Notes: a model not told the origin generated them from the letters alone. A DNA stretch of 64,000 nucleotides from Ferruginibacter paludis (GCF_030409685.1 NZ_JAUFQJ010000003.1:124001-188000), one strand, 5' to 3'. Positions 18,360 to 30,440 are shown, counted from the first letter of the stretch. A program made the numbers and translations.

Positions 18360-21300
18360 TTATTCTTCTTCATCAAAGCTCATCGCTTCCTTGGTTGTCA
18401 TCAGCAATTCGTATTCTTCCTTGCTTCCAACAATCATGTTTTCGAATTCACGCAAACCTGTACCTGCCGGTATCGGATGGCCGGTGATAACGTTTTCTTT
18501 TAATCCCTGCATCAGGTCCAGTTTACCATTGATGGCTGCGCTGCTCAACACCTTGGTAGTTTCCTGGAACGAAGCGGCAGATATCCAGCTCTGTGTTCCG
18601 AGAGATGCCTTTGTAATACCCAGTAACAACGGTGAAGATGTCGCTGGTTTTGCATCACGGAATTCAACCAGTTTTTTATCTGCTCTTCTCAGGATAGAGT
18701 TTTCTTCCCGTACATCACGCAGTGTAACAATCTGGCCAGTTTTTAATTTGGTACTTTCTCCATGTTCAGTAACAACTTTTTTGTCGAAGATGTTATCATT
18801 CTCTGTATTAAAGTCCAGTTTATCTTCTGTATCACCTTCCAAGAATATAGTATCACCTGCATCTTCGATGGTTACTTTACGCATCATCTGGCGAACGATT
18901 ACTTCAACGTGTTTGTCGTTGATCTTCACACCCTGCAAACGATATACTTCCTGGATTTCATTTACCACGTATTCCTGTACTGCAAAAGGTCCCTTAATTG
19001 CCAGGATATCTGCCGGTGCTGTCTGACCATCACTTAATGCAGCGCCTGCTTTTACAAAGTCACCATCTTGCACCAGAATCTGGCGTGTCAATGGAACCAG
19101 GTATTTTCTTACAACACCATCTTTTGCTTCCACGATAATTTCCCTGTTACCACGTTTGATATTGCCGAAAGTAACCACACCATCAATTTCACACACCACC
19201 GCAGGATTGCCCGGGTTACGTGCTTCAAACAATTCTGTTACACGAGGCAAACCTCCCGTGATATCCTTCAGTTTACTTAATACCCTTGGAATTTTAACCA
19301 GTACCTGCCCTGCCCTTACGGTGTCACCTTCTTCCAATACAATATGGCTACCTACCGGCAAGTTGTACGATTTATGCTCCTTACCTTCAATGATGATAGA
19401 AGGTAATTTGGTTTTATCTTTTGTTTCAATTACTACTTTCTCCCTGTGGCCTGTTTGCTCATCCGCTTCTTCACGAACTGTTACACCTTCAATTACAGCT
19501 TCAAATTTAATGGTTCCAACAATTTCTGAAACAATTACATTGTTGAACGGATCCCATGTGCAGATAACTTCTCCTTTGGTAACTTTCTGTCCGTCTTTTA
19601 CATTCAGTGTAGCACCGTAAGGCACGTTATTGGTAATTAGTAAACGATCATTTTTTACATCCATGATACGAACCTCACCGGTACGACCAATAACCACATT
19701 TACTTTTTTACCTTCAGCATCTTCAGTTGCAACTGTACGTAAACCGTCAAATTGAATTGTACCGTCAAACCTTGCTGGCATTGTAGATTCTACAGAAGCA
19801 GAACCTGCCACACCACCCACGTGGAAGGTACGTAAGGTTAACTGTGTACCTGGCTCACCAATACTTTGTGCCGCGATGATACCGACAGCATCACCTCTTT
19901 GTGTTGTATAACCTGTTGCCAGGTTTTTACCGTAACATTTTACACAAACACCACGCTTGCTTTCGCAGGTTAACACTGAACGTATTTCCACGGTTTCAAT
20001 GCTGCTTTCTTCAATGCGCTGTGCAATTTCATGTGTTATTTCTTCATTGGCACTCACCAGTAATTTTTCAGTGATCGGGTCAATAACATCATGTAAGGAT
20101 GTACGGCCTTCGATTCTGTCACTCAGTGGTTCAATGATATCTTCATTATCTTTCAAAGCACTTGTTGCAATACCACGCAATGTTCCGCAATCTTCATCTT
20201 TAATCACTACATCCTGCGCCACATCCACTAAACGACGTGTTAAATAACCGGCATCCGCTGTTTTCAAAGCCGTATCCGCCAAACCTTTACGGGCACCATG
20301 GGTAGAGATAAAGTATTCCAATACATTCAAACCATCTTTAAAGTTGGAAAGAATCGGGTTCTCAATAATCTCACTTCCTGATGAACCTGATTTACGAGGC
20401 TTGGCCATCAATCCCCTGATACCAGCCAGCTGCTTAATCTGCTGCTTACTACCACGGGCTCCTGAATCAAGCATCATGTACACAGAGTTAAAACCCTGTT
20501 TATCTGCGGCTAGTTCACGGATCAGTGTTTCTGTAATTCTTGTATCCACACGACTCCAGATATCTACTGTTTGGTTGTAACGTTCATTATTGGTAATTAA
20601 ACCCATATTGTAGTTTTCCCAAACTTCATCCACTTCAACTGTAGCATTGTTAATCAATTCTTGCTTAATATCGGGAATGATAAGATCATTGATATTGAAT
20701 GACAATCCTCCACGGAACGCCATACGGTATCCCAGTGTTTTGATATCATCCAAAAATTTAGCAGTGATCGGAACGTTTGTCCATTTGATAATGTCACCGA
20801 TAATTTCTCTCAACGATTTCTTTGTCAACAGTGCATTGATAAAACCTACCTGTTTTGGGACATGCTGGTTAAATAAAACTCTACCAACGGTAGTATCAAT
20901 TAATTTGTAGGTCAATGTGCCGTCATCATTTCTATAGTTGGCCTTTACCTTAATGTGTGCATGCAAATCCAGCTTCTGTTCGTTGTAAGCTATAATCACT
21001 TCTTCTGCAGAATAAAATGCCTTGCCTTCGCCTTTTACTTTTTCTGTTTCAGTTGATTTTTTACCCTTAGTAATGTAATACAGACCTAATACCATGTCCT
21101 GTGAAGGAAGGGTGATTGGTGTGCCATTCTGCGGGTTCAAAATGTTGTGAGAAGATAACATCAGCATCTGCGCTTCCAGTACCGCAGCATTACTCAATGG
21201 CACGTGCACAGCCATCTGATCACCATCGAAATCCGCGTTGAAAGCTGTTGTTACCAACGGATGCAACTGGATCGCTTTACCTTCAATCAATTTTGGTTGA

Positions 21301-22652
21301 AAAGCCTGAATTGACAAACGGTGAAGTGTTGGGGCCCTGTTCAACATGATCGGGTGACCCTTCAAAATATTTTCTAAGATATCCCAGATAACAGCTTCTT
21401 TTTTATCTACCAGTTTACGGGCAGACTTCACTGTTTTTACGATACCCCTTTCAATTAATTTTCTAATAATAAATGGCTTGAACAATTCAGCAGCCATGTC
21501 CTTTGGTAAACCGCACTCATGCATTTTCAACTCAGGTCCTACCACAATTACAGAACGACCTGAATAATCCACACGTTTACCTAACAGGTTCTGACGGAAA
21601 CGTCCCTGCTTACCTTTCAATACATCACTCAAAGATTTCAATGCACGTCCACCTTCTGCTTTTACAGCATTTGATTTACGGCTATTATCAAACAATGAAT
21701 CAATGGCTTCCTGTAACATACGTTTTTCATTACGTAAGATTACTTCCGGCGCTTTAATTTCTAACAATCTTTTCAAACGGTTATTACGGATAATAACACG
21801 ACGATACAGGTCATTCAAATCAGAAGAAGCAAAACGGCCACCATCCAATGGAACCAATGGACGCAGTTCCGGTGGAATAACAGGAATGTATTGCATTACC
21901 ATCCACTCAGGACGGTTGTTGATTCTTGTATTGGCATCGCGGAAACTTTCCACAACGCTCAAACGCTTCAAGGCATCTGCTTTACGTTGCTGAGAAGTCT
22001 CGTTGGCTGCTGAGTGGCGCAGATCAAAACTTAGCTGATCCAGGTCGATGCGCTGCAATAAATCATGCACCGCTTCAGCACCCATCTTGGCGATGAATTT
22101 ATTGGGATCTTCATCAGAAAGGAACTGGTTATCTTTTGGCAAAGTATCCAGGATATCCAGATATTCTTCTTCAGTTAACAAGTCTCCAAAATTCTGTCCT
22201 TTATCAGCACGGATACCAGACTGAATTACTACAAAACGCTCGTAGTAAACAATGGTTTCCAATTTCTTGGAACTCATACCCAGTAAATACCCAATTTTAT
22301 TTGGCAAAGATTTAAAATACCAGATATGCACAACAGGCACCACCAGTTTGATGTGCCCCATTCTTTCACGACGTACTTTCTTCTCTGTTACTTCTACACC
22401 ACACCTGTCGCAAACAATACCTTTATAACGGATACGCTTGTACTTTCCGCAGGCACATTCGTAATCTTTTACCGGGCCAAAAATTCTCTCGCAAAACAAA
22501 CCATCTCTTTCAGGCTTGTAGGTACGATAGTTAATGGTCTCAGGTTTCAACACTTCACCGAAGCTTTTTTCCAAAATGCTGTCGGGAGAAGCCAAACCAA
22601 TAGTGATTTGAGAAAAAGTTGATCTGGGACGATTTTCTTTTTTGAATGCCAT
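18360..22652 (-). CDS. rpoC: DNA-directed RNA polymerase subunit beta'
   Basis: Largest catalytic subunit of RNA polymerase, 1430 residues, a normal length for Bacteroidota. The N-terminal zinc-binding domain [20 protein letters not shown] is present, as is the active-site motif [12 protein letters not shown] with the three magnesium-binding aspartates. The second cysteine cluster ([13 protein letters not shown]) and the trigger loop/bridge helix region ([22 protein letters not shown], abridged) are also seen. It lies 180 bases downstream of rpoB on the same strand, and a terminator follows. The spacer upstream contains a 16-bp perfect palindrome. Confidence 0.98.
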   Translation of the reverse strand: MAFKKENRPRSTFSQITIGLASPDSILEKSFGEVLKPETINYRTYKPERDGLFCERIFGPVKDYECACGKYKRIRYKGIVCDRCGVEVTEKKVRRERMGHIKLVVPVVHIWYFKSLPNKIGYLLGMSSKKLETIVYYERFVVIQSGIRADKGQNFGDLLTEEEYLDILDTLPKDNQFLSDEDPNKFIAKMGAEAVHDLLQRIDLDQLSFDLRHSAANETSQQRKADALKRLSVVESFRDANTRINNRPEWMVMQYIPVIPPELRPLVPLDGGRFASSDLNDLYRRVIIRNNRLKRLLEIKAPEVILRNEKRMLQEAIDSLFDNSRKSNAVKAEGGRALKSLSDVLKGKQGRFRQNLLGKRVDYSGRSVIVVGPELKMHECGLPKDMAAELFKPFIIRKLIERGIVKTVKSARKLVDKKEAVIWDILENILKGHPIMLNRAPTLHRLSIQAFQPKLIEGKAIQLHPLVTTAFNADFDGDQMAVHVPLSNAAVLEAQMLMLSSHNILNPQNGTPITLPSQDMVLGLYYITKGKKSTETEKVKGEGKAFYSAEEVIIAYNEQKLDLHAHIKVKANYRNDDGTLTYKLIDTTVGRVLFNQHVPKQVGFINALLTKKSLREIIGDIIKWTNVPITAKFLDDIKTLGYRMAFRGGLSFNINDLIIPDIKQELINNATVEVDEVWENYNMGLITNNERYNQTVDIWSRVDTRITETLIRELAADKQGFNSVYMMLDSGARGSKQQIKQLAGIRGLMAKPRKSGSSGSEIIENPILSNFKDGLNVLEYFISTHGARKGLADTALKTADAGYLTRRLVDVAQDVVIKDEDCGTLRGIATSALKDNEDIIEPLSDRIEGRTSLHDVIDPITEKLLVSANEEITHEIAQRIEESSIETVEIRSVLTCESKRGVCVKCYGKNLATGYTTQRGDAVGIIAAQSIGEPGTQLTLRTFHVGGVAGSASVESTMPARFDGTIQFDGLRTVATEDAEGKKVNVVIGRTGEVRIMDVKNDRLLITNNVPYGATLNVKDGQKVTKGEVICTWDPFNNVIVSEIVGTIKFEAVIEGVTVREEADEQTGHREKVVIETKDKTKLPSIIIEGKEHKSYNLPVGSHIVLEEGDTVRAGQVLVKIPRVLSKLKDITGGLPRVTELFEARNPGNPAVVCEIDGVVTFGNIKRGNREIIVEAKDGVVRKYLVPLTRQILVQDGDFVKAGAALSDGQTAPADILAIKGPFAVQEYVVNEIQEVYRLQGVKINDKHVEVIVRQMMRKVTIEDAGDTIFLEGDTEDKLDFNTENDNIFDKKVVTEHGESTKLKTGQIVTLRDVREENSILRRADKKLVEFRDAKPATSSPLLLGITKASLGTQSWISAASFQETTKVLSSAAINGKLDLMQGLKENVITGHPIPAGTGLREFENMIVGSKEEYELLMTTKEAMSFDEEE

Positions 22653-22658
22653 ATTTTG

Positions 22659-22695
22659 CTAATTGATAATTTTTTAATTGATAATTGATAATTCC
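22659..22695. repeat. Short tandem/palindromic AT-rich repeat in the rpoB-rpoC spacer
   Basis: The word AATTGATAATT occurs repeatedly, with and without an intervening T-run, immediately upstream of the rpoC start. Its function is unknown. Confidence 0.5.
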
Positions 22696-22783
22696 TTTGG
22701 AACGATCATTTAACCTTTACTCAACATCGTTGTGTCACTCACTTGTACATTTTCAGCTATGAGCAACCAGCAAGCGAATGGTG

Positions 22784-22825
22784 AATGGTCAATGGTGAAA
22801 TATTGACTATTCACCATTGACCATT
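22784..22825. repeat. 16-bp perfect palindrome in the rpoB-rpoC spacer
   Basis: Arms AATGGTCAATGGTGAA (22784-22799) and its exact complement (22810-22825) enclose a 10-base loop. The words GAATGGT and CAATGGT repeat in tandem in the left arm. It begins 8 bases after the rpoB stop and has no T-run, so it looks more like an RNA-processing or stability hairpin, or an intergenic repeat, than a terminator. Confidence 0.7.
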
Positions 22826-22832
22826 GAGTATA

Positions 22833-25800
22833 TTATTCGAAAGTTAAGTCTAATCCTAAACCTCTTAATTCATGAACCAATACATTGAATGATTCCGGAA
22901 CGCCTGGCCTTGGAATATTTTCACCTTTCACAATTGCTTCGTAAGTTTTAGCCCTTCCGATGATATCATCCGATTTAAGCGTCAACAATTCCTGCAATAT
23001 GTTAGAGGCTCCGTATGCTTCCAGTGCCCAAACCTCCATCTCACCAAATCTTTGTCCACCGAACTGAGCTTTACCACCCAAAGGCTGCTGAGTGATCAAA
23101 CTGTATGGTCCGATTGAACGGGCATGCATTTTATCATCCACCATATGGTGAAGTTTAATGATGTAGATAATACCCACCGTTGCTTTCTGATCAAAACGAT
23201 CACCAGTTTCTCCATCATATAAATAAGTATGTCCGAAAGTTGGCAGGTTAGCATCTTTAATGTACCCGGCAATCTGGTCTACACTTGCACCATCAAAAAT
23301 TGGCGTTGCAAACTTTACACCCAGCTTTTCACCGGCCCATCCCAGTACTGTTTCATAAATCTGTCCAAGATTCATACGACTAGGTACGCCCAATGGATTC
23401 AATACGATATCAACCGGAGTTCCATCCTCTAAGAAAGGCATATCTTCCTGACGAACAATCTTGGCAACAATACCTTTATTACCGTGACGTCCCGCCATCT
23501 TATCTCCCACTTTCAGCTTGCGTTTTACAGCTAAGTAAACCTTCGCTAATTTCAATACGCCTGCCGGTAATTCATCACCAATACTAATGTTGAATTTTTC
23601 TCTCTTATAACGGCCTAACTCTTCGTTGAATTTGATACTATAATTGTGCAGTAACACGTTGATCAGATCATCAGTTTTTGCATCACCTGTCCATCCCAAA
23701 GGATTCACGTTCAGGTAATCAATGTTGGATAAATTCTTTTGATTGAACTTAGCTCCTTTGCCAATCAATGTTTCACCAAAATTGTTGCTAACACCTGCAG
23801 AACTCTTTTCTTTCAATAAAGTCTGCAGTTTATTAACGAGCATTTCCAGGATGTCATTTTCATTCTTCTCATGCGTTTTCTCAATCTTATCCAAACTTGC
23901 TTTCTCTCTTACTTTCGCATTCTTATCCTTCTTGGCACGCTGGAATAATTTCTTATTAATTACAACACCTTCTGTTCCACTTGGCGCTTTCAAAGAAGCA
24001 TCTTTAGCGTCACCTGCTTTATCTCCGAAGATAGCACGCAACAACTTCTCTTCAGGAGTTGGATCACTTTCACCTTTTGGAGTAATTTTTCCAATGATGA
24101 TGTCACCTTCTTTAATATGAGCTCCGATACGGATAATACCATTCTGATCCAGATCTTTGGTAGCTTCTTCACTAACGTTCGGAATATCCGGAGTTAGTTC
24201 TTCTTCACCCAATTTAGTATCACGAACTTCCGTTTCAAACTCACTGATATGGATAGACGTAAATAAATCTTCTTTAACTACCTTCTCAGAAATCACGATC
24301 GCATCTTCAAAGTTGTACCCTTTCCATGGCATGAATGCCACTTTCAGGTTACGGCCCAATGCCATTTCACCACCTTTGGTTGCATATCCTTCGGTTAAGA
24401 AATCGCCTTCAACCACCTTCTGTCCTTTAACAACAGCCGGACGTAAGTTGATACATGTTTCCTGGTTGGTGCGGATAAACTTGGTTACTTTATATATCTT
24501 CAGATCATCTTCAAAGCTAACCAGCTGCTGCATTTCACTGCGGTTGTAACGAACATGAATTTCATTACCATCCACATATTCCACTACGCCGGTTCCTTCA
24601 GCATGTAACTGAATCCTTGCATCACGGGCTGCTTTTCCTTCCAAACCAGTACCTACAATCGGAGATTCCAAACGAATCAACGGTACAGCTTGACGTTGCA
24701 TGTTTGATCCCATCAACGCACGGTTAGCATCATCATGCTCAAGGAATGGAATCATAGAAGCACTTAAACCAACGATCTGGTTTGGCGCCACATCCATGTA
24801 TTCTACTTCATGTTTATCTAAGATCGGGAAATCACCCGTCTGGCGGCTCTTGATCTTATCTTCAATAAAGTTTCCTTTTTCATCCATATCAATATTTGCC
24901 TGTGCAATCTTCGCAGTATCTTCTTCTTCCGCACTCAGGAAAATAGTTTTTTTCATATCCACTTTACCGTCTGTTACTTTACGGTAAGGTGTTTCAATAA
25001 AGCCCATGTCATTGATCTTGGCATGTACACAAAGTGTAGATATCAAACCAATGTTGGGTCCTTCAGGAGTTTCAATTGTACAAAGACGGCCATAGTGAGA
25101 ATAGTGAACGTCACGCACCTCAAAACCAGCTCTTTCACGACTTAAACCGCCCGGTCCAAGTGCGGAGATACGACGCTTATGCGTGATCTCACTTAAAGGA
25201 TTGGTTTGATCTAAGAACTGAGATAACTGCGATGTACCAAAAAATGAATTGATAACAGAAGACAATGTTCTTGCATTGATCAGATCAACCGGAGTAAATA
25301 CTTCATTGTCACGAACGTTCATTCTTTCACGGATGGTACGGGCCATACGGGCCAGACCAACACCGAACTGAGCATATAACTGCTCTCCCACTGTACGTAC
25401 ACGACGGTTGCTTAAATGGTCAATATCATCTACTTCACTTTTACCATTGGTTAATTGCACCAGTGTTTTAATGATTGCGATGATATCGTCTTTAGTCAAT
25501 ACTTTCTTCTCAATCGGGAAATTCAGCCCTAAGCGACGGTTGATCTTATAACGACCAACTTCACCTAAATCGTAACGTTTATCACTGAAGAATAATTTAT
25601 CAATGATACCGCGTGCTGTTTCATTATCCGGAGCATCCGCACCGCGTAACTGACGGTAAATATGCTGTACGGCTTCCAGCTCACTGTTTGAAGTATCCTT
25701 GTTTAAAGTATTATAAATAATGGCGTAGTCACCACTCACTTCTTCTTTCTGAACAAATACACTCTTTACATCCATCTCAGCAATCATGTCAATATTGCTT

Positions 25801-26642
25801 TCATCCAGTACTGTATCACGTTCTAAAACAATTTCATTACGTTCAATACTTACTACTTCACCGGTATCCTCATCCACGAAATCTTCTACCCATGTGCGCA
25901 ATACACGGGCAGCGAGTCTTTTACCAACATATTTCTGTAAAGACTTTTTATCAACTTTTACTTCATCGGCCATACCGAACAATTCCAGAATATCTTTGTC
26001 AGTTTCAAAACCGATAGAACGTAACAAAGTTGTTACCGGGAATTTCTTCTTACGATCGATATATGCATACATTACATTGTTGATGTCTGTTGCAAACTCC
26101 ATCCAGGCTCCCTTGAAAGGAATTACCCTGGCAGAGTAAATTTTTGTTCCGTTTGGATGAACAGATTGACCGAAGAATACACCAGGGGATCGGTGTAACT
26201 GGGATACTACTACCCTTTCAGCACCATTGATAACAAAAGTACCACGAGGAGTCATATAGGGAATGTTGCCCAAAAACACATCCTGAACGATGGTTTGAAA
26301 GTCTACGTGTTCTTCATCATTGCAGCTCAATCTTAATTTTGCTTTTAATGGAACAGCGTAAGTTAAACCTCTTTCAATACACTCATCAATGGTGTAGCGT
26401 GGCGGATCTACGAAATAGTCTAAAAACTCCAGTACAAAGATATTTCGTGTATCAGTAATAGGAAAATTTTCCTTAAATACACGAAACAGTCCTTCATTGT
26501 TACGCTTATCGGGCGTAGTTTCCAACTGAAAGTAATCTTTAAACGACTGAATCTGAATTCCGAGCAAATCGGGCTGTTCTGCCAGAAGTTCAACTTTTCC
26601 GAAATTGATACGCTGGGCAGCGGGTGATTTTGTTGCAGACAT
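22833..26642 (-). CDS. rpoB: DNA-directed RNA polymerase subunit beta
   Basis: Second-largest RNA polymerase subunit, 1269 residues. The rifampicin-pocket region reads [20 protein letters not shown] then [20 protein letters not shown], with wild-type-looking residues. The C-terminal [20 protein letters not shown] and [14 protein letters not shown] blocks are present. In most bacteria rpoB follows rplL directly. Here an opposite-strand gene intervenes, and rpoB has its own promoter and a leader of about 85 bases. No SD is visible before the ATG. Confidence 0.98.
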   Translation of the reverse strand: MSATKSPAAQRINFGKVELLAEQPDLLGIQIQSFKDYFQLETTPDKRNNEGLFRVFKENFPITDTRNIFVLEFLDYFVDPPRYTIDECIERGLTYAVPLKAKLRLSCNDEEHVDFQTIVQDVFLGNIPYMTPRGTFVINGAERVVVSQLHRSPGVFFGQSVHPNGTKIYSARVIPFKGAWMEFATDINNVMYAYIDRKKKFPVTTLLRSIGFETDKDILELFGMADEVKVDKKSLQKYVGKRLAARVLRTWVEDFVDEDTGEVVSIERNEIVLERDTVLDESNIDMIAEMDVKSVFVQKEEVSGDYAIIYNTLNKDTSNSELEAVQHIYRQLRGADAPDNETARGIIDKLFFSDKRYDLGEVGRYKINRRLGLNFPIEKKVLTKDDIIAIIKTLVQLTNGKSEVDDIDHLSNRRVRTVGEQLYAQFGVGLARMARTIRERMNVRDNEVFTPVDLINARTLSSVINSFFGTSQLSQFLDQTNPLSEITHKRRISALGPGGLSRERAGFEVRDVHYSHYGRLCTIETPEGPNIGLISTLCVHAKINDMGFIETPYRKVTDGKVDMKKTIFLSAEEEDTAKIAQANIDMDEKGNFIEDKIKSRQTGDFPILDKHEVEYMDVAPNQIVGLSASMIPFLEHDDANRALMGSNMQRQAVPLIRLESPIVGTGLEGKAARDARIQLHAEGTGVVEYVDGNEIHVRYNRSEMQQLVSFEDDLKIYKVTKFIRTNQETCINLRPAVVKGQKVVEGDFLTEGYATKGGEMALGRNLKVAFMPWKGYNFEDAIVISEKVVKEDLFTSIHISEFETEVRDTKLGEEELTPDIPNVSEEATKDLDQNGIIRIGAHIKEGDIIIGKITPKGESDPTPEEKLLRAIFGDKAGDAKDASLKAPSGTEGVVINKKLFQRAKKDKNAKVREKASLDKIEKTHEKNENDILEMLVNKLQTLLKEKSSAGVSNNFGETLIGKGAKFNQKNLSNIDYLNVNPLGWTGDAKTDDLINVLLHNYSIKFNEELGRYKREKFNISIGDELPAGVLKLAKVYLAVKRKLKVGDKMAGRHGNKGIVAKIVRQEDMPFLEDGTPVDIVLNPLGVPSRMNLGQIYETVLGWAGEKLGVKFATPIFDGASVDQIAGYIKDANLPTFGHTYLYDGETGDRFDQKATVGIIYIIKLHHMVDDKMHARSIGPYSLITQQPLGGKAQFGGQRFGEMEVWALEAYGASNILQELLTLKSDDIIGRAKTYEAIVKGENIPRPGVPESFNVLVHELRGLGLDLTFE

Positions 26643-27061
26643 ATTGTAATTAAAACGTTTTAAAGCTGAGAAGGTTCTCTATTTTCAGGCTAAATAGAAC
26701 TAATGCCACTAACCCGAAATTAAAGGATGGCAAATGTACGACATACTATTCAATTACAAGCACATTCTCACCATTTTTTATACTTTCTGGATTGATTTTT
26801 GATAAAAGAGGGGGTTTTAACAATTTTATTGGGAAAATATTGTTTATGTCTTTTTAGCGATGGCCTGTCTTATTTTGGTTTCCCCAATTTATGCCTGTTT
26901 GCCGGGCTAATCCTCTCACATTTAAGACGCTGAATGTTGATTTTACATGCATTTTTCAAAATTTGCTGCGGGGTAGTATTTAATATACGATTAACTGCAA
27001 GTTTTTATACTAATAGCTGCCCCTTTAGCGTTAAGGCAGTACAGTCTCAATATCTTCTGAC
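26643..27061. other. Intergenic region upstream of rpoB and of the T9SS protein gene
   Basis: A 419-bp divergent spacer. Its left part carries the rpoB leader, with a weak hairpin (GTTCTATTT against AAATAGAGAAC), and the rpoB promoter. The right part precedes the plus-strand secreted protein gene and shows no clear signal. Confidence 0.6.
26731..26759 (-). promoter_or_regulatory. Promoter of rpoBC
   Basis: On the minus strand, TTG then 18 bases then TACATTTG, an exact match to the Bacteroidota -33/-7 consensus TTG-N17-23-TAnnTTTG. The -7 box is followed by CCATCC, the same bases that follow the promoter of the tRNA-tuf operon. The -7 box ends about 88 bases before the rpoB ATG. Confidence 0.75.
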
Positions 27062-27922
27062 ATGAAAAAATATTTTCTACTGGTTTTGGTAATAGCGGGC
27101 CTTTTACAGTCCGTGAAATCCCAATGTCCATCAGGAGCAGGTGCTTTTTTAAATGCTGATCCCAACTGTCCAAAAGGTTGTGGTGTGTTATTATATAACT
27201 GGCCGGAGGGGGTGACTGTATACATATTCAGGGCTACGCCTGTAAAAGTAATTGACTCAGTAAAAATTCCTGGTGCTTATGGCGGGCCAGGTAGGGGAAG
27301 TGCCTATTTGTGTGTGAATTGTAGTATTCCCTTAATTTTCGCCTCTATTACCCCTAACGCTGGCAACGGATGTGTAATTATAGGAGGTTTTACTACGCCG
27401 GTAAAGCTTACAGACTTGTCTTTAGCTACAAATGGCAGCAACAGCTGCCAGGTAAAATGGACTACCTACAGCGAGAACCCCGGCACTATTTTTACCATTC
27501 AGCGGAGTTCTAATTCCTACGACTTTAAGGATATAGCTTTGGTAGCCGGTTATGGTAAAGCAAGCAACAAATATACTTACACTGATAACAACATCGAGGC
27601 GGGACCGCAATATTTCAGAATTAAAATTACCGAACCCAGCGGAAAAATCAGTTACTCAGAGATTGCATTGATAAAAAATCAGGGCACTTTCGGTGCAAGT
27701 ATTTACCCTAATCCGACCGATGGCGATTTTAAAATAACAATTCCTTCCCAATTTTTACCAGCGAAGATTATGATTTACAACGCTGAGGGAAAGGCGGTAC
27801 ATGATGCTTTTACCTTTCAATCTTCTATATCAGTAATACGGCGGTTTACGAAAGGAATTTATGCCGTAAGAATTACCGGTAGTAACAATGCTTCAATCAC
27901 GCAGACTTTGCTGATAAAATAA
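27062..27922 (+). CDS. Secreted protein with FN3-like segment and T9SS sorting domain
   Basis: A 286-residue exported protein of unknown function. Residues 1-20 form a signal peptide ending SVKSQ. Next is a cysteine-containing segment (CPSGAGAF, NCPKGCG, CVNC), then a fibronectin-like stretch (CQVKWTTYSENPGTIFTIQRS and YFRIKITEPSGKISYSEIALI). It ends with a type IX secretion sorting domain (IYPNPTDGDFKI ... GIYAVRI... TLLIK). It lies on the plus strand between rplL and rpoB, which are both on the minus strand, so it interrupts the usual ribosomal protein-RNA polymerase operon. Confidence 0.8.
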   Translation: MKKYFLLVLVIAGLLQSVKSQCPSGAGAFLNADPNCPKGCGVLLYNWPEGVTVYIFRATPVKVIDSVKIPGAYGGPGRGSAYLCVNCSIPLIFASITPNAGNGCVIIGGFTTPVKLTDLSLATNGSNSCQVKWTTYSENPGTIFTIQRSSNSYDFKDIALVAGYGKASNKYTYTDNNIEAGPQYFRIKITEPSGKISYSEIALIKNQGTFGASIYPNPTDGDFKITIPSQFLPAKIMIYNAEGKAVHDAFTFQSSISVIRRFTKGIYAVRITGSNNASITQTLLIK

Positions 27923-27949
27923 ATCCTGGCATTTTTGGTCACTTTAAAA

Positions 27950-27978
27950 GAAAAAGCCGAAGATTTCTCTCCGGCCTT
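27950..27978 (-). terminator. Terminator after rplL
   Basis: Hairpin with arms GCCGAAGA (27956-27963) and TCTCCGGC (27968-27975), one mismatch and a 4-base loop, followed on the minus strand by a T-rich run. It lies 20 bases after the rplL stop and ends the rplKAJL transcript before the inserted gene. Confidence 0.7.
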
Positions 27979-27998
27979 TAAGCTATTTGTACATAAAA

Positions 27999-28370
27999 TT
28001 AAGCTACCTCAACTTCAGCACCTGCTTCAGTTAATTTATTTTTTAATTCTTCTGCTGTTGCTTTATCAACACCTTCTTTAACTGGTTTTGGAGCTCCGTC
28101 TACTAAATCCTTAGCTTCTTTCAATCCCAATCCTGTTAATTCTTTAACAATCTTAACGATTGCTAATTTGTTAGGGCCAGCTGCTTTAAGAATAACATTA
28201 AATGATGTTTTCTCTTCAACAACAGCAGCTTCGCCACCGCCTGCACTTACCACAACTGCAGCTGCAGCTGGTTCAATACCGTACTCTGATTTTAAAAATT
28301 CAGCTAATTCCTGAACTTCCTTTACTGTTAAACCTACAAGGTTTTCAGCTAGTGCTTTTACGTCTGCCAT
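27999..28370 (-). CDS. rplL: 50S ribosomal protein bL12 (L7/L12)
   Basis: Stalk protein of the large subunit that recruits elongation factors, 123 residues from [14 protein letters not shown]. It has an N-terminal dimerisation helix pair, an Ala/Gly-rich hinge ([15 protein letters not shown]) and the conserved C-terminal domain ([20 protein letters not shown], then [22 protein letters not shown]). The frame is open upstream to 28406, but those 12 residues are not part of bL12, so the ATG at 28370 is chosen. It lies downstream of rplJ in the same operon. Confidence 0.97.
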   Translation of the reverse strand: MADVKALAENLVGLTVKEVQELAEFLKSEYGIEPAAAAVVVSAGGGEAAVVEEKTSFNVILKAAGPNKLAIVKIVKELTGLGLKEAKDLVDGAPKPVKEGVDKATAEELKNKLTEAGAEVEVA

Positions 28371-28501
28371 AATAGTTACTTTTTTCCCGCCTTCATTGTG
28401 TTTCACTCCGGCGGAGTTTAAAAAAAATTGTTTGTGCCTTTATCTAAATATACCGTCCGGCCAGGTAAATTATTAAAATCCATAAAAGGATAACTAACTA
28501 G

Positions 28502-29089
28502 TTAAGCTGTTGGCGCTTCTGGTGCTGTACTATCAGCTTCCGGAGTTGCCGCTTCAGCAACAGGAGCTGTTTCAACAGCAGCCTCTGCTTCTGCCGCTTT
28601 TGCGGCATCTTTATTTTGCAAAGCACCCAACACACGCTGAATAGGAGATTGTAATAATCCAATTACTTCGCCTATCAGTTCGTTCTTAGTTTTAATCTGG
28701 GTTAAAGCTTTTAGTTGGTTGTCGCCAACAAATACATCACCATTGATGAATGCAGCTTTCAGTTCAGGTTTTTCTCCTTTACTTTCTTTTCTAAACCCTG
28801 TTAAAATCAACGCTGGTTCTTTTGGATTTTCGCTGAAAAGTAATGCAGTTACGTTGTTTAAAGAATCGAATACACCCGCATATTTTTCTGTTCCTAAACT
28901 TTCAAGCGCTTTTTTAATAAGCGTATTTTTTGCAACACGCATTTCAACCTGCTTATCAAAGCAATGGCTGCGCAACTTGCTTATCTGTGCTACCGTTAAG
29001 CTTTCTGTATTGGTAACGTAAAAATTATTGTACTGGCTAAACTTGCCTTTCAGTACTTCTATTACGTCGTTTTTTTCCTGTTTTGTCAT
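28502..29089 (-). CDS. rplJ: 50S ribosomal protein uL10
   Basis: Base of the L12 stalk, 195 residues. The core, from about 1-165, has the typical TKQEKNDVIEVLKGKFSQYN opening and the AKNTLIKKAL segment. The C-terminal helix that binds L12 dimers is followed by an Ala/Glu/Pro-rich tail of about 30 residues (AEAEAAVETAPVAEA ...) that is longer than in Escherichia coli. It lies between rplA and rplL, with gaps of 47 and about 131 bases to their start or stop codons. Confidence 0.96.
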   Translation of the reverse strand: MTKQEKNDVIEVLKGKFSQYNNFYVTNTESLTVAQISKLRSHCFDKQVEMRVAKNTLIKKALESLGTEKYAGVFDSLNNVTALLFSENPKEPALILTGFRKESKGEKPELKAAFINGDVFVGDNQLKALTQIKTKNELIGEVIGLLQSPIQRVLGALQNKDAAKAAEAEAAVETAPVAEAATPEADSTAPEAPTA

Positions 29090-29136
29090 AACAAATATTT
29101 TAAGTAAAACCGCAGTGACCTGCCCTTTTACATTGA

Positions 29137-29826
29137 TTAATTTTGAACAGATTTGGTATCAACAATAATACCGGGGCTCATCGTGCTGGCCATGCTAACT
29201 CCTTTGAGATAAGTTCCTTTAGAAGTTGGTGGCTTCAGTCTTATAATTGCATTGATCAATTCCTGGCTGTTTTCAGCAATTTTTTCAACACTAAAACTTA
29301 CACGACCGATAGAAGCATGAATAATTCCTACCTTATCAACTTTAAAAGCAATTTTACCGCCTTTTACTTCATTTACTGCACCTGCAACGTCATTGGTAAC
29401 GGTACCAGTTTTAGGATTTGGCATTAAGTTACGGGGTCCTAACACTTTACCTAAACGACCTATCTTAGGCATTACTGCCGGAGTTGCGATAATTACATCA
29501 ATATCTGTCCACCCACCTTCAATTTTTGCAATGAATTCATCCAAACCTACATAATCAGCGCCAGCGCCTTTTGCAGCTTCTTCTTTATCAGGTGTACAAA
29601 GCACCAATACTTTTTTGGTTTTACCTGTACCGTGAGGCAAAGAAACTGTACCACGGATAGCCTGGTCAGCTTTTTTTGGATCTACGCCCAATTTGATATG
29701 CAAATCAACAGAACTGTCGAATTTGGTTGTATTTATTTCTTTAACTAAACTTGAAGCTTCTTTTAAGGAGTATGTTTTATTAACATCAACCTTAGCGTTC
29801 GCTAATTTTCTTTTTTTAGTAATCAT
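29137..29826 (-). CDS. rplA: 50S ribosomal protein uL1
   Basis: L1-stalk protein that helps release deacylated tRNA, 229 residues, normal length. The conserved segments [36 protein letters not shown] and [14 protein letters not shown] are all present. In other bacteria uL1 also represses its own rplKA message. The gene follows rplK after 25 bases and precedes rplJ. Confidence 0.97.
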   Translation of the reverse strand: MITKKRKLANAKVDVNKTYSLKEASSLVKEINTTKFDSSVDLHIKLGVDPKKADQAIRGTVSLPHGTGKTKKVLVLCTPDKEEAAKGAGADYVGLDEFIAKIEGGWTDIDVIIATPAVMPKIGRLGKVLGPRNLMPNPKTGTVTNDVAGAVNEVKGGKIAFKVDKVGIIHASIGRVSFSVEKIAENSQELINAIIRLKPPTSKGTYLKGVSMASTMSPGIIVDTKSVQN

Positions 29827-29851
29827 TTTCTAAAATTTTTGTGGTTGATAA

Positions 29852-30295
29852 TTAATTTTCCCATGGGGCTTTTCCGTCAACAGTTAAACCCATGCTGCGT
29901 GCTGTACCCGCAACCATGCTCATTGCACTGTTTAGTGTGAAAGCGTTCAGATCTGCCATTTTATCTTTGGCTATATCTTCTACCTGTGCCCAGGTTACTT
30001 TACCCACTTTTACCCGGTTAGGTTCTTTACTACCACTGGTAATTTTCGCAGCTTCCATTAACTGAACTGCGGCCGGAGGAGTTTTAATAATAAATTCGAA
30101 AGACTTATCAGCGTATACAGTGATAAGAACGGGAAGTATTTTCCCTGGTTTATCCTGGGTTCTTGCGTTGAACTGCTTGCAGAACTCCATGATGTTTACA
30201 CCTTTGGAACCTAATGCAGGTCCGATTGGCGGTGCCGGATTTGCCTGTCCTCCTTTACACTGGAGTTTGACGTAGGCGGTAATTTCTTTTGCCAT
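29852..30295 (-). CDS. rplK: 50S ribosomal protein uL11
   Basis: Protein of the GTPase-associated centre, needed for RelA stimulation in other bacteria, 147 residues. Typical motifs are [20 protein letters not shown], the proline-rich N-terminal loop, and [12 protein letters not shown] near the C-terminus. I take the ATG at 30295 ([12 protein letters not shown]); the 18 upstream codons in the same frame are not part of the family. It is the first gene of the rplKAJL unit, just below a terminator that separates it from nusG. Confidence 0.97.
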   Translation of the reverse strand: MAKEITAYVKLQCKGGQANPAPPIGPALGSKGVNIMEFCKQFNARTQDKPGKILPVLITVYADKSFEFIIKTPPAAVQLMEAAKITSGSKEPNRVKVGKVTWAQVEDIAKDKMADLNAFTLNSAMSMVAGTARSMGLTVDGKAPWEN

Positions 30296-30378
30296 GTTTA
30301 ATTTTTTTTGGTGATAACGTTGGGCCAATGAGCACAACTCCCAATTCAATAAATTCTGTAAAGAACTATTTGGGGCGG

Positions 30379-30386
30379 CGAAGGTA
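30379..30386 (-). promoter_or_regulatory. Candidate -7 element for rplKAJL
   Basis: TACCTTCG on the minus strand, one base from TAnnTTTG, about 84 bases before the rplK ATG and just after the nusG-rplK terminator. A well-spaced TTG -33 element is not evident, so this is tentative. Confidence 0.4.
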
Positions 30387-30440
30387 AATAATAATTTTCA
30401 ATTATTGGCTGTCAAAAGCAAAATTATTGTCCATTTAAAT

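Noticed and set aside
18391..19026. 211-codon open frame on the plus strand inside rpoC
   Set aside because: Lies antisense to highly conserved rpoC codons, shows no recognisable domain, and has Ser/Thr/Ile-rich sequence typical of antisense shadow frames.
28371..28406. Upstream start for rplL giving 12 extra residues
   Set aside because: bL12 proteins start at the [13 protein letters not shown] segment, and the extra residues are not part of the family.
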